From: Tachypleus tridentatus | Taxonomy: Eukaryota > Arthropoda > Merostomata > Xiphosura > Limulidae | Direction: 5' to 3' | Length of the DNA: 64,000 nucleotides | NCBI RefSeq assembly: GCF_004210375.1 | Contig: NC_134829.1 | Span: 27,110,034-27,174,033 of the forward strand | Shown here: positions 36,227-48,507 of the stretch, in pieces | Position numbering within the stretch: position 1 is the stretch's first letter | How the letters are laid out: every line of letters begins with the position of its first letter | The notes under the pieces: generated by a model | The model's database searches: none | Told to the model about the DNA's origin: nothing | The model's input: the letters and a program-made list of their open reading frames with translations, nothing else | Made by a program: the position numbers and the translations under genes

Positions 36227-36498
36227 TTTGTTTGTTTCTCAATTTCGCGCAAAGCTACATGAGGGCTATCTGCGCTAGCCGTCCCTAATTTAGCAGTGTA
36301 AGACTAGAGGGAGGGTAGCTAGTCATCACTACCCACCACCAACTCTTGGGCTACTCTTTTATCAATGAGTAGTGGGATAATCGTCACATTACAATGCCCC
36401 ACAATTGAAAGGGCAAGCATGTTTGGTGTGACGGGGTTTCGAACCCACGACCCTCAGATTACGAGTTGAGTGCCTTAACCACCTGGGCATGCCGGGCC
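36227..36498 (-). mobile_element. tRNA-derived SINE, family A, full length
   Basis: On the minus strand: head GGCCCGGCATGCCCAGGTGG, B-box GGTTCGAAACC, body intact, tail GTAGCTTTGCGCGAAATTG followed by AAACAAAC. Confidence 0.94.
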
Positions 36499-36599
36499 AT
36501 TAAATATTACGATACTTGTTCTACAACTTTATTTTATGTCACAAAATTATAAAAAAGACAAATTTCATTAGCTTTTATATTAACAAAATACTCCCAACT

Positions 36600-36701
36600 G
36601 GCATCGCCGTAAGTCAGTGGTTTATAACAGGTCTCGATACCCTTGGTGGACACCGTACTTATAGCTCATTATGTTTCTTTGTGCTTTAAAACAAACAAAA
36701 T
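36600..36701 (+). mobile_element. tRNA-derived SINE, family C, heavily decayed
   Basis: It retains GGTCTCGATACCCTTGGTGG (B-box region) and a tail TAGCTCATTATGTTTCTTTG then AAACAAAC. The head is degraded. Confidence 0.55.
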
Positions 36702-37562
36702 AACATCAATAACAAACTTTTGCTACACATATTAGTAATAAACTTACCTAGAAATTAACTTTATTTGACAACAAAATAAAATATAAGGTTGTTTGTGCTC
36801 GTAAGCACATAACATGATTAGCAGAAATTATATTATTTCACCTAAAGAGAACCGAAGGCCGCTTGAATGGATCTTGACCACTCACACCACTTGTGTTTTA
36901 TAACATCTACGATAAATCCTATCAAAGTTATTATGAGTGTACAATTTATGAGATTTTGTATTCAACAATATTCTGATGAGGTGACAAACCATGAGCTTTG
37001 AATCCCACAATATTCTCTTGACTGCACAGCTTACAAGCTTTAAATCCAATGATCTATTAGAGGCTGGTACACTTGCTACAAACAAACTGCTAACGTTCAA
37101 CAGCGTCATTTAGTTTCATCTTTTAAAATGTTCATGAAAACGGTTCATTAAATACAAAAAATAGCATGATCCGAACAAGAAATAATTTACAATCATATTT
37201 TCTAAAATAAAACATTATTCACTAGCAACTGTTGAGAAGTAGAATGCAATAATAAATTAATTAGGTCTTTAATTGAAACAATACCCATGGGGCATTTTTG
37301 ATTTATACAACATTCAGCAATGATCTCTTTCACAATATTTCTCCATCTTTGTTTTTTTTATTAGTTATGCCGACGTCATAATTAGACATAAATTATCAAT
37401 TTCATTTTCCTTTCAGTACACACTCACAAGTCTCGGTGGGATGTACCAGTCACTTTGCAAATCTTGTATATATATATATATTTAGAATCAACGATAATGT
37501 TTGAGCATATACTATTTTCATGGAAACAAACAGTATTTGCAAGCAAGATCTGAGGCAGCTGC
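36702..37562. other. Non-coding; (TA) microsatellite at about 37469-37482
   Basis: No gene or known element was recognised. The 75-codon minus frame at 36882-37109 has no recognisable motif. Confidence 0.5.
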
Positions 37563-37772
37563 GTTTGTTTGTTTTGAATTTCGCGCAAAGCTACTTAAGG
37601 GCTATCTGCGCTAGCCGTCCCTAATTTAGCAGTGTAGGACAAGAGGGAAGGCAGCTAGTCATCGGCATCCACCGCCAACTCTTGGGCTATCCTTTTACCA
37701 ACGAATAGTGGGATTGACCGTAACTTATAGCGCCCCCACGGCTGAAAGGGTGAGCGTGTTTGGTGCGACGGG
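37563..37772 (-). mobile_element. tRNA-derived SINE, family A, 5'-truncated
   Basis: It retains the tail and body on the minus strand but stops at the ACGGG just before the B-box, so the tRNA-like head is missing. Confidence 0.9.
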
Positions 37773-38698
37773 AAAACAGTATTTGTTAACGAAAATTATA
37801 AAACATCGTTATGGAACTAATTCTTGTATTGTTGAAGGTTCTGTCTCACATATTTAGTTACATTTAGAACCATCAGATATTATCGTGTCAGGAGTATATT
37901 AATTTAATATTAATATTGTATTAACTTAATATTATGTTTAGAAATACTTAAGTATTATTCTATCCGGGAATTTATTTTTTTACTCCTTTGCGTTTTTATT
38001 CGTTCTGTGGATCTGGTCCTTTTGAAATATTAGCCCTAGTTACAAAAACAAGAAACACGAGTACATGTTATTAAAAAAAGACTGTTTGAAAAGTGAAAGA
38101 GAAGTACTTTAGTCCCAACATACTGTTTAACTTCTGTTGTCCTTTGTTTTTAATCCTTCCAAAAAAGTTATTCTTTATGGTCAAACGTCTGTTTTATAAC
38201 ATATTTTATTTGCCTTCGGTGTTTTAGTTTTCAGAATTATTATGTTTCTTGCACTTTTTATGCATAACTTCCAAAAAGCAACAACATAGTTCTTAGAAGT
38301 GAATGGAAGGAACTGTTATAAACTGGGCTACTGCGTTTGGAATAACTAACAAATAATAATAAACAGGAAATTAGAATGATTGGGAAATGTAACATTTTGA
38401 TGGAATATTAAAGTTTCTTTGTGCCAAAGGTGTGTCGCTTTTGTATTAATTTTGAAGTTAAAGTATCGATATGCTATTATTATTATTACAGCGTGAAGAC
38501 ACGAGCATGGAAAAACATATTCTGAAGGAATCGGTAACTTAGAAAGAGTCATCTTGAATTTACAGCATGTATGTCCGTCGTCGTTGAAGCCTTGAAACAT
38601 AGGCTATCTCGAACTCGTACACAAATATAAATGATTTTGAATCAGAAATATAACACAAAATTTACACAGTTGTTTTAGATATGTGGTTACAGCTGTAT
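37773..38698. other. Non-coding, nothing recognised
   Basis: AT-rich sequence. The 84-codon minus frame at 38346-38600 shows no motif or repeat signature. Confidence 0.5.
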
Positions 38699-38935
38699 GG
38701 TTGTTTATTTGCTTATTGAATTTCGTGGGAAAAGCTACCCGAGGGTTATCTGCACCAGCCGTTCTTACATTAGAAGTGACAGACTAGACAACTCCACTCA
38801 CCACCAACTGTTGGGATACTCTTTATCAACGAATAGTGGAACTGACTGTCACATTATGACGACCCTACGGCTGAAAGACGAGCATGTTCGATGACGGGGT
38901 TAGAACCCACGACCAGCATGTCCTAACCACATGTA
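38699..38935 (-). mobile_element. tRNA-derived SINE, family A, decayed
   Basis: A diverged minus-oriented copy with several small deletions. It still shows the tail (AGCTTTTCCCACGAAATTC), GAATAGTGG in the body and a degraded head. Confidence 0.85.
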
Positions 38936-39726
38936 GGATTGACAACCACTTTTTAAATAAAACTTTTGCAGCAGACTAATGACAAAAAAATCGTACCCTG
39001 ACATAGGGGTGTAGAGATTAATATACAATAGGAAAATTTTATTTATTTTCAAAAATAATATATAAGTTACATTTAAACAAAAGAGGAAGTTATGGCACAA
39101 AAGAATGACGGATACAGAGAAAGAATTTAAAGTATTTCAAAGTATGTATAATTATAAAATAGCGCAGCAGATGAGGCTTAGCTGGACTAGGGCTAAGTAT
39201 AAAGTATAGTGTTATAAAATAATTTCGAACATTAAAGAAAAATATTCAACATATTTGTGTTTTGTATTTTTACATTATATTTTCATCATTCGCATTTTCT
39301 TTTCCACAAAACTACACGAGACATTGAAATACTGATATAAAGTCGTCCTAGGACTTTTGTTATGATTTGCTTTTTTATTTATTTCTTTAAAAACCCTGCC
39401 TAACTTGGGTGTGTAATTTTAAAGTCTACAGATACGACACTTCTCGTCTGAGCTGCTGTATGTGAGTAAAATTAGATTATTGACGTATTTTCTGTAATGT
39501 AATAAAGCAGCTCATCAGTTTTTGTTGTTGTATATGGTACATGCTAAAACATGTTTAATAAGAGGGCTAAAAATTAACAGTTTATTAAGGAGTACTATGT
39601 AGTATATGAATACTAACAGTATTATATATTGACGTGTAATATATTAACACTAATAGTATTAAGTAGCGACAAGAACACGATAAATGTACAATTTAATTAA
39701 ACAACATATTTCATACCTAGGTTTGG
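38936..39726. other. Non-coding, nothing recognised
   Basis: AT-rich sequence without a recognisable gene or mobile element. Confidence 0.5.
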
Positions 39727-39997
39727 GGCCCAGCATGGCCAGGTGGTTAAGGCACTCGAGTCGTAATCCGAGGGTCCGCGGGTTCGAATCCCCGTCACAC
39801 CAAACATGCTCGCTCTTTCAGCCGTGGGGGTGTAATAACGTGACGGTCAGTACCACTATTCATTGGTATAAGAGTGGCCAAAGAGTCGGCGGTGGGTGGT
39901 AATGACTAGTTGCCATCCCCCTTGTCTTACACTGCTAAATTATGGACGAATAGCGCTCGTGTAGGTTTGCGCGAAATTCATAATAAACCAAACCAAA
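39727..39997 (+). mobile_element. tRNA-derived SINE, family A, full length
   Basis: Head GGCCCAGCATGGCCAGGTGG, B-box GGTTCGAATCC, body intact, tail slightly shortened (GTAGGTTTGCGCGAAATTC) with AAACCAAACC. Confidence 0.94.
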
Positions 39998-41764
39998 CTC
40001 AGCTTTTGATAACTGTAACAATAATAAAATATTAATTTAGCAGAAAGATAACATAAACAATAATTCAGAGAATTTTTTCTTTATTTTTTTTCTTGCAGTT
40101 CAAAAGTAGACAATAAAACAATTTTGGCTGTAAGTTTTATCTCTTTTGGTGACAAATTTCAATATTTGAGGCTGGCATTGTTTTTGTAAATCCTCAGAAT
40201 GTTTGCATCCGAAAAGTTAATAAGAATGCAGAAATGTGTTGCAACTTTATTTTTTGTCATTTTATGACATCTTCTCTTTGGCAGCCATTACTCAGGAAAG
40301 CCGTCATGCAACTCGTGCAGTCTTTTGTCTTATTTTATTCACATTGTTACTGTTTAATGATCTTTAACCAATGATTTTAAAAAGTGCTGGTTTTTATAGA
40401 TTGAGGGTTTTCGGAGAGACCTTAGCGAGATTTTTTAACCATTTCCAATATGGTTTTTGATCATTAACTTTTTAAATATACTAAGTATGTTGTATTATTT
40501 ACAAACAAGAGTACCCGTCCCCAGTGACAGAACAGTTTAAGTTAATCTCTCAATTTAAATTATTTCATGGACTTTAAAAAGATTAATTGTGTTGCACTCT
40601 TAGTTTCCATCAAAGTCAAACCTCTGAGCTACTTACACTTACTTACTGAGCGAAAAGTAAATGTTGATCATTTCAGTTATTCTTAGAGCCACTTAACAGT
40701 AACACAGAGTAAATCTATTTTTATTAATTAAGTTAAATGAATGATGAATAAAAAGCAACGGGCGGTGTAATTAATTCCTAACAGCTGATTGTAAAATATC
40801 CTGCTTGTAAAATAAAATTTGGCATCACCACTATTCATGTCTGCTCTCCCGTCGTTTCAAAAGTCAATGTTGAGCTTTGCCTGCGTGAGCAGCTTTTCAA
40901 ACTGGAGACAGCACCACATTTCGCAATATATATAACATTATTTTGGACCCTTGTGGCTTAAAAGTCTTCCTTTTCATACTTAGAGACCTTTCTTGGAAAT
41001 AAGGTTGCATGGACTTTTTGACAGGTTACTCTAATTAATATATTATTACCTTTTATATTATTAACCTAAAATTCAACATTATTGTTTGTCGCTATTTCTA
41101 CAACAAAAATTGAGAGATTTGGTGAAAATCTACAAGTAACCGTGAACTTTCAGCTCATTTGTGCTTTCTTTTCGAATCTTTTGTAATACACTTATATGAC
41201 CTATAAAGAATTTGTAGGTTGTTTTAAGGATACTGCATTCTTCCATCTTTTTTTTTAATAACGTAAAAACATGCACAAATTGGCTAAAAATGAGAAAAAT
41301 CTCTGCAGGGATTTTTAAAGGCGTTCCTTCTCCAAGACAACTGTTGTAAGATAAAGTGGATTGGAAGTAAAGAGATGTAGCAGTTGAGTCGAGAAACTTG
41401 GCAGAAAAGGCAAATAAGTTGCGCCACTTCTTGTTTAAAGCAGCCCATTTGACAGATGAGATGTAATAAAGATTTCTACTGTCTGAATCTGGTACATTTA
41501 ATGCATTAATTTTGCTAACAATCTTGAGCTTTGTTTTTACGTAAAACAAGAGGTAAGAAATATCCTAAAATAATTTTAATTAGGAATACTTCTCTAATTC
41601 ACGTTAAAAGTTTGTGTTAACCCTAGTATAAATGGGAACTTAAATGATAGTGTAGATCAGTAAAGAGAAGAAAACAGCAACAATATATTTATTATCCGCG
41701 ATATTGCTGGTTTTGATTGTTCTGAAAAACGAGCCAAGATGCTGAAAATTTTATTTGAAATATT
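39998..41764. other. Non-coding; 139-codon frame at 41130-41549 not accepted
   Basis: No repeat or gene was recognised. The minus-strand open frame at 41130-41549 begins with TTG rather than ATG, has no motif I recognise and no supporting splice sites, so I treat it as chance. Confidence 0.5.
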
Positions 41765-41970
41765 TGACTTGTAGAATTTTGTTGTAGTGTTAGTTTTGGT
41801 CAATCTTAACTATTTACAATACCTAGTGCAGTAGCGATAAGCGGGTTCTTCCACAATCCATTTTAATTTTTCAATATATAAGACAATTTAATATGAATAT
41901 TGTTTGCTATTGAACTAGTAAGTTAGCATGTCAAATTTAGTTTGGATTATTTAACTTTTCTAGGAAACGA
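41765..41970. repeat. Unnamed dispersed repeat, copy 1
   Basis: It shares CTTGTAGAATTTTGTTGTAG, then GCGGG plus TTCAATAT-type sequence, and CTAGTAAGTTAGC with the block at 52034-52465, in the same order and orientation. I do not recognise the family. Confidence 0.55.
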
Positions 41971-42407
41971 CGTGTCCACAGACAGACAGAACGGTTTCTT
42001 TGATATTGGATAGTTAACGCACCAGTATGGTTTAACACATGTAATGCACGTGAAGAAAAACTGTACCCCTATTTTTATAGTCAACCCTGGGCTGGAGCTG
42101 GATATTTATCATATCAAGTATTCATGTGTTGTATTAACAGTAATCGTATTCAGTAGTGGTGTGGTATTCACAGCTAAATTTATTTCGACGCAGATGTCAG
42201 ATGGACCCGTTTAATAACAAGAGGATCGAACAGGAAAATTGTCAAGTAATCGCGGTTTGAAAATTGAATCAGTTTGATGCTGTGAGAAATACCTAGACTG
42301 AACGCTGTTGGATAATGTTAAACAATCGTCAGTATGACACAAAGCAAAACAACAAAAACAGTGGTCGTGGTTAAAAGGGCGATTCCCTTAACGGGATTAG
42401 GAAATAA

Positions 42408-42615
42408 TTGTTTGTTTTTAATTTCGAGCAAAGCTACACGAGAACTATCTGCACTAGCCTTCCGTAATTTAGCAGTATAAGACTAGAGGGAAGACAGCTA
42501 GTCATCACCACCTACCGCCAACTCTTGGGCTACTCTTTTACCCAACGAATAGTGGGATTGTCCGTCACATTATAACGCCTCCACGGTTGAAAGGTCGAGC
42601 ATGTTTGGTGCTACG
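42408..42615 (-). mobile_element. tRNA-derived SINE, family A, 5'-truncated with perfect 15-bp TSD
   Basis: A minus-oriented copy that stops before the B-box. The exact duplication GGGATTAGGAAATAA (42393-42407 and 42616-42630) flanks it. The SINE itself has GGGATT at the break point, so the 5' junction shows microhomology between the SINE and the target. Confidence 0.93.
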
Positions 42616-42910
42616 GGGATTAGGAAATAAATTAATAGCTTCTTTTCTCTCTCTTCAGGCAGATCTCTGTCGAACTAAACACTTAGAAAATCAGTTAAAA
42701 TTTTTAAAATCACCAAGGCTCGTGACTATAATGAATAATGGTTCCTTTTTGTGATCATCACCAGATGACTAGTGCCTCTCTCACAGCATTCCCTAGATAA
42801 TACATACAGACATCATCCACCTAACCAACAAAAGGATGATAATTTAATGTCTTGACTCCTTTCTACACTGGCGTATGAAGTTGCAACAACATCCCCACGA
42901 GCAAACTATA

Positions 42911-43145
42911 AGCTATCTTCTATGGATAACAACAAATATATGAAAGTAGAAGCTATCTCCTGTGGATAACAACAAATATATGAAAGTAGAGCTATCTCCT
43001 ATGGACAACAACAAATATATGAAAGTAGAAGCTATCTCCTATGGATAACAACAAATATATGAAAGTAGAAGCTATCTCCTATGAATAACAACAAATATAT
43101 GAAAGTAGAAGCTATCTCCTATGGATAACAACAAATAAATGAAAG
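42911..43145. repeat. 40-bp minisatellite, 6 copies
   Basis: Units of 39-40 bp begin AGCTATCTCCTATGGATAAC and end with ATGAAAGTAGA. Starts are at 42911, 42951, 42990, 43030, 43070 and 43110. Confidence 0.95.
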
Positions 43146-44140
43146 CTGTTTAAAAAAAGTTTTAGCGGTTTTCCAAACCATGTATTTATACCAGCATTAC
43201 ATAAAACGGTCTAAATAAATAAAAGTAATTTTTATACTACTAAAGATGGTGGAAAGCACAAGATATTTGCATATCACAGTGGCAAGTGGTATTTACACAA
43301 TATACTGAGGAACCACAAAATAACATTCAGTGTTAAAGTGCACAGAAGTAAGACTGTTAGAAGTTAGACTAACATGTTGGAGAAGACAGTATAAACGATA
43401 CGCCTACATTAATGTTTCGTGTAATAAAGTTTAGATTACTAAAATAATTAGTACTAAAACTGACAGACTGCGTATTTGTTACATTGATGAAGCATTGATA
43501 GATAAAGTAAAGCGTGAAAACTAGTAATTTAGGATTGATCCCAGCTTATAAATTGTTTTAATGAAGCATAATGTTAAATCAAACGTGTTAATTTACTCAT
43601 GCTGCAATGGTAAACCTAAAACTACCGAAGTGTACAATGTTTTAAACACACTTGATGAACCCAATTATTGATAATAGGAGTAATGTTACCGAGATACAGT
43701 AGGACTAATACTAACTTATTAAATCTAATTATTTCTCGACTGTAGGAGTAAAGTTAGTGAGACAATTTAGGAATATTGCTAACTTATAATAAAGCAATAA
43801 ACTCTCAGTAATGCGACTTCTACTTAATAGGACTAAAGTTAACTTATAGAATACGCTTATTACTTTCCTCAGGAAGTAAGACACAAAGTAATTTATTTTA
43901 TCTTATATACCCTGTTTGATTTAATCAAATATTTTCCTTGTTTTTCCTAAGACTTCTAAAAAGGTTCGCATTCAGTAAACCCAACTTCCTAACTGTTGAG
44001 ATCTTGGCCTTAAGTGTGTAACTTTTCAATTATTATATCTCGTATGATTCTTTGAATTAAGCTGTATGTTCTTTGATATGCCAGAAGATTTTTTTTCAGA
44101 ACAATAGGGAATAAAAGGCATCTGATGTTTTGATAAACAG
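43146..44140. other. Non-coding; faint degenerate repeat 43660-43860
   Basis: No gene was recognised. Around 43660-43860 loose repeats of TAGGAGTAAAGTTA and CTAACTTAT occur about every 60 bases, probably an old tandem array. Confidence 0.45.
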
Positions 44141-44333
44141 AGGAAAGGCAGCTAGTCATCACCACCCGCCGCCAACTCTTGGACTACTATTTTACCAACG
44201 AATAGTGGGATTGACCGTCACATTATAACGCCCCCACGGCTGAAAGAGCGAGCATGTTTGGTGTGACGGGTATTTGAAGCTGCGACCCTCGGATTACGAG
44301 TCGAGTGCCTTAACCACCTGGGCCATGCCGGAC
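44141..44333 (-). mobile_element. tRNA-derived SINE, family A, 3'-truncated
   Basis: The head and body are present on the minus strand (GTCCGGCATGGCCCAGGTGG, then the body), but the tail half is missing beyond 44141. It abuts a second SINE head-to-head. Confidence 0.88.
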
Positions 44334-44511
44334 CTGGCCAGGTGGTTAGGGCATTCGATTCGCAGTCTGTGGGTTGTGAGTTCGAATACACATTCCACCA
44401 AACATGGTCGGTCTTTTAATCGCGAGGGCATTATATTGTCTTTCACTGCAAAATTAAAGACAACTAGCGCAACTTGATCTCGTATAATTTTGCGTGAACT
44501 TCCAAACAAAT
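44334..44511 (+). mobile_element. tRNA-derived SINE, variant subfamily of A
   Basis: Head CTGGCCAGGTGGTTAGGGCA, B-box GAGTTCGAATAC, shortened body and a tail GTATAATTTTGCGTGAACTT. The head differs from the main family around the anticodon arm (TTCGATTCGCAGTCTGTGGG). It is fused head-to-head to the copy at 44141-44333. Confidence 0.8.
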
Positions 44512-45466
44512 CAGTTAATGCTAAGGTTTATAAATGTTCGAGCCAGTGAGTGAGGTATTTATATATAATGAATAAAAAATGCCAAAGGTTCTATTACTTT
44601 CTACGAAAACGTGTTTCTCGAATAGGTTCAATTTCTACTTCTTCCGATAACTGTTAAGTTCAACACGCTCAGTTATACCACTGAAAAAATGCCAATACTT
44701 GCTTACTTAACGTTGGAATTAATTAATATAACAGATTGTTAATTTATTGTATGCAGAAAGACAAGTTGGAAGTATATTAATTTTACATTTTCTCTTTCGA
44801 AATTTGTAAGTTACTATATCCTAAATTATGTCATCAGTTATTTTATTAAATACATTTGTTGTATAAACTGAGAACGTAGTTAGTCTATTCTAAATTAAAT
44901 TATCGTCATAACAACCTAGTTTCGTAATGAAAATGAAGGCGGCTGACAAAACATACAACGTTTCATTTACAAGTTTGAACGTTTCGGTATAACGTATTCC
45001 ATCGTAATACAAACATGTAAAAATGTATTACAAAGATGATTATTACTACAACTTCAATATAATACAAAATAGTCATTAATTGATTCAGTTATTAGAAAAA
45101 CTTGTAAGTGGATAAAACATAGTTTATATATATATTAGCAGTTGAGTTATGTATGAAACTTTAAAACAGTTCTATGTTTAAAGAGCTTTGTGAATCATTT
45201 ATATAACAATCGTGCATATCTATCAGTCACACGTGATTTTCAGCACAAGCAAGCTTCGTTGTGTCACGAATATAGACCTATTAGGCCGTTTCATATGAAA
45301 TAGCCGAGTTTCGCTTAGTTGAAGAGTGACTAGGATTAGATAAGCTGGATGCAGTAACTTGACTGTATGCTATTCCGTATTGACGAGAGTGCTGTGCTTT
45401 TAATTTGTCTGTCATACCAGGTTGTATTATAATTAATTTCAGTGTTTCTTTGAAACCCTATACAAG

Positions 45467-46068
45467 ATGATGTATTCAAAAAAATTGAAACTACGTTTTT
45501 GTATGTGTTCAAATTGGGGAAAAATACAACTGAGGCCGCTAAAACGTCAATTTGGATTTTAGACAAGAAACTATTTCTCAACGAACTGTTAGGCGTTGAC
45601 TCCAGAAATTTTGTTCTGGTGAGATGAACCCCGAGGGAAGCCTCAGTCTGTTGTGAATTAAGAAAGATTAAGAGTTAATGTGTACGCTAACCCACAAACG
45701 ACAGTTTGGCACTCGCAGCAGACTTGCTTATTATCTCCTTTACGGCACTTGGAGTTGTCTCACCTGACCTATCTCCAAATTATTATCTCCTTTACGGCAC
45801 TTGGAGTTGTCTCACCTGACCTATCTCCAAATTATTATCTCCTTTACGGCACTTGGAGTTGTCTCACCTGACCTATCTCCAAATTATTATCTCCTTTACG
45901 GCACTTGGAGTTGTCTCACCTGACCTATCTCCAAATTATTATCTCCTTTACGGCACTTGGAGTTGTCTCACCTGACCTATCTCCAAATTATTATCTCCTT
46001 TACGGCACTTGGAGTTGTCTCACCTGACCTATCTCCAAATTATTATCTCCTTTACGGCACTTGGAGTT
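45467..46068 (+). pseudogene. Mariner transposase remnant
   Basis: With frame changes the stretch 45500-45600 reads like the mariner N-terminal helix-turn-helix region (FKLG, TTEAAK, then RQETISQRTVRRW). The repeated segment reads SPDLSPNYYLLYGT, matching the family's SPDLAPSDYHLF region near the third catalytic Asp. The middle of the protein is deleted, so it cannot be active. Assignment rests on my memory of the family. Confidence 0.8.
45731..46068. repeat. 52-bp tandem repeat, 6.5 copies, inside mariner
   Basis: Copies start at 45731, 45783, 45835, 45887, 45939, 45991 and 46043 with TTATCTCCTTTACGGCACTT and are identical or nearly so. The unit derives from the transposase segment around SPDLSPNYY. 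Expansion is much younger than the decay of the element. Confidence 0.97.
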
Positions 46069-46389
46069 GTTTTCCTGGAACAAAATAGTTAGGAATCATG
46101 AGAGTATTGTCAAAGCCTTTGAAGAATTTATTGTCTCCTAAACAACAAAGTTTTATAAAGACGGAATATTTTCATTAGTATCCTGTTGGGAGAAAACCAT
46201 TGCAGCAAATAGAGTGTATTATAATTAATAAAAATGGTGTTTGTTAAAAATAAGGCATTTTAATTTTTACCTATACGATCGGCCATTTCATATGAAACGA
46301 GTTAATATGTTAATATAAAGTGATTGTGGGTTTGAGATTTATGGATTTTTGAAAGTTTTTATGTTAGTGTAAGGAAGGAGCATTGTACT

Positions 46390-47960
46390 AGTTTGTTTAT
46401 CATCGTGATTTTGTAGAGTCTGCTGACGCTTTGACGGCTTTCATTAAACATCCATCATCCAGTAGAAATAACATTATTACCAACGTACATTCTTCACAAA
46501 CTGCTCATGCCATTTTGTTTTTAGAAAAACATAGCTTGGCATTTCGCGTTGTGATATCAAAGGTATAAACTCTTCCAAAAATCCTAACAATTTTCAGGCC
46601 TTGCTGAAACTGATGAAATATTGATATCTTATTTTTATCACTCCTAAACAGAAAATGCTACATGTTTATCTCTCCACTTACAAAAGACATCATCACTGTA
46701 ATAGTATATTATGTAATTCGAGTAAAATTTATTGATGAAGTAATAAAAGGCTGGATTATATTCTGTTCTTGCTGATAAAGTGTCTTTTCATAATGTGGAA
46801 CGTTTACCAATAAGTGTCCGATTTGTAGATGACAACTGTAAAATTATGGAAGAATTTATTTACTTTGTTAAGGTAAAGAGAGACAGAGTAACGTGTATTG
46901 TATGTGCAATTACAAAGATTTTGACTGATATTAGATTATCTCTAAATGAATGGCCAAGGATTTTATGGAGCATCCACCATAACTGGCGAAAGATCTGGAG
47001 TCCAAAAGCAAATTCCAGATATGCAAAGCAAGGCCTTGTACACTCATTGTATAATCTTACACTTGTACAGTTCCATCAGTATGAAGTCATATCGATCAAG
47101 TTAAAGGAATAACTACTTGAATTAAATGCTCACCTAAATGTTAAGAGTTATCAAAGGCAATCTATGAAAAGAGCATCCATTATGGAGTAACTTCATCACG
47201 TCTTCCACCACTCAATATGTGCATTAAACGCTGGGTTGAGAATACTGAGATTTGGGGAAAATTCGTTTTACGTCGGCCATTTTTACTTCATATGTGTGCA
47301 GAGAGAATAATTCTTTAAATGTTTAACGACGACTGGACTGCTGAAGATGAGAAAAATGGTATATCTTATCTAAAGATACTGGAATCCTTTGTACTCCTTT
47401 TTGTTTAACAGCTTAAAACTTTCCATTTACTATTTTAAAGTAGCTTCTGTAAATCTGCAAGGTCCAAGACATTGTTTCTGGTTCTTCCTAATAGAACAAT
47501 ATCGTAAAGAACTGACTTCACTGAGAGTGAAAGTGGAAGATTACTTACACCATATTCTCAAACACAGCAGTAAAATAGGAAACAAATCCAATCTTAATGT
47601 TAACATAACACTAGTTAGTCAACGACAAACCTAAGGTGTAAATACAGAATATAGTTCCGTGGAAGATTACTTTAATAAAACAGTAAACATTTCTTTTGAT
47701 GACAACATTATTAGTAATCTTTCTCTCAGATTTGATCCACATGTAAAGCAAACAGCTTCAATTGATAAACTTATGCTATCAAAACTTATGTAAGTTTTCT
47801 ATCTCTGATATCAAACAGACTATAGATTTTTAAAAGAAAGATTTGTGAAATGCTGAAAATTTTGATAAAGAACTTCATTCGATTTGGCATCAAACCGATC
47901 ATAACAGATTCTATGTTTTTAATTCTGTAAATACATCTGAAATGGCATCTTACAGAAAAC
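46390..47960 (+). pseudogene. hAT-type transposase pseudogene (ZMYM1/DUF4371-like)
   Basis: Reading across frames, segments appear in the right order for the ZMYM1-like hAT transposase family: LAFR and NPNNFQALLKL (about 46500-46620), then HNVERLPISVRFVDDNCKI and EEFIYFVKV (46780-46880), GQGFYGASTITGERSGVQKQ and ALYTHC (46950-47055, other frame), YFKVASVNLQGPR and IEQYRKELTSLR (47410-47530), SVEDYFNKTV and LRFDPHVKQ (47650-47755), and SISDIKQTIDF (47790-47835). At least three frameshifts and several stops make it dead. The first part looks like the region after the TTF zinc finger and the last part leads toward the dimerisation domain, which is degraded. Terminal inverted repeats were not found. 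Confidence 0.78.
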
Positions 47961-48507
47961 GTATTTAGAATACAATATTTCAATATAGAACATGATCAGA
48001 AACCATCATCAGTAAGTGTATGAAAGCGGTAAGAAATGAAAAAAATGAGTTGGAACAGTAATTGTGGTGGTCGCAATAAACCCAAGTGAAAGAATTAGTG
48101 GTCAGTATTCTCTCTCCTCTAGGTATCACGCGAAGCTTCCTCGTGTTACCTGTTGCATTAGCTTTATCAATACATTTTACATTCAAAAGAAGACAATAAA
48201 ACAAAACATATACACGGAGTGTTGATAATAACAGTTGTTAAAGGGTGGGAAATAAACTTATGTGTGCGTATAATACACCTATATATGTGCAGAAAATAAT
48301 AATAAAACTTAAAATACTCAACTGTTAAGCCTGGTTTGTAACATTAAACATCGCTTTTGCTACTTGCAGTGGGCAGGAGAAAAATAACCCATTGTTCAGT
48401 TTCATGCTTAACAACAAATAAACATATGAAAACCGTTTTTAACAGTAATTTTGACCTATATAAATATAATAGTACAGTCTGTTGTATGTCCATGTAACTA
48501 CTTCGTA

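Larger units (their letters stand above)
45281..46305 (+). mobile_element. Mariner element (mariner/Tc1), inactive, with TIRs
   Basis: Terminal inverted repeats lie at 45281-45307 and 46279-46305. They share CGTTTCATATGAAAT(A/G)GCCGA plus TTA at the outer end, and TA dinucleotides flank both ends as expected for mariner. The element is about 1,025 bp. Between the TIRs lie remnants of a mariner transposase, interrupted by a 52-bp tandem expansion, with the DD34D catalytic core mostly lost. Confidence 0.88.

Noticed and set aside
41130-41549. 139-codon protein gene on the minus strand
   Set aside because: It begins with TTG, has no ATG in a suitable place, no motif I know and no splice support.
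45680-45871. 63-codon secreted-like repeat protein
   Set aside because: It is a shadow of the 52-bp tandem array inside the dead mariner element.
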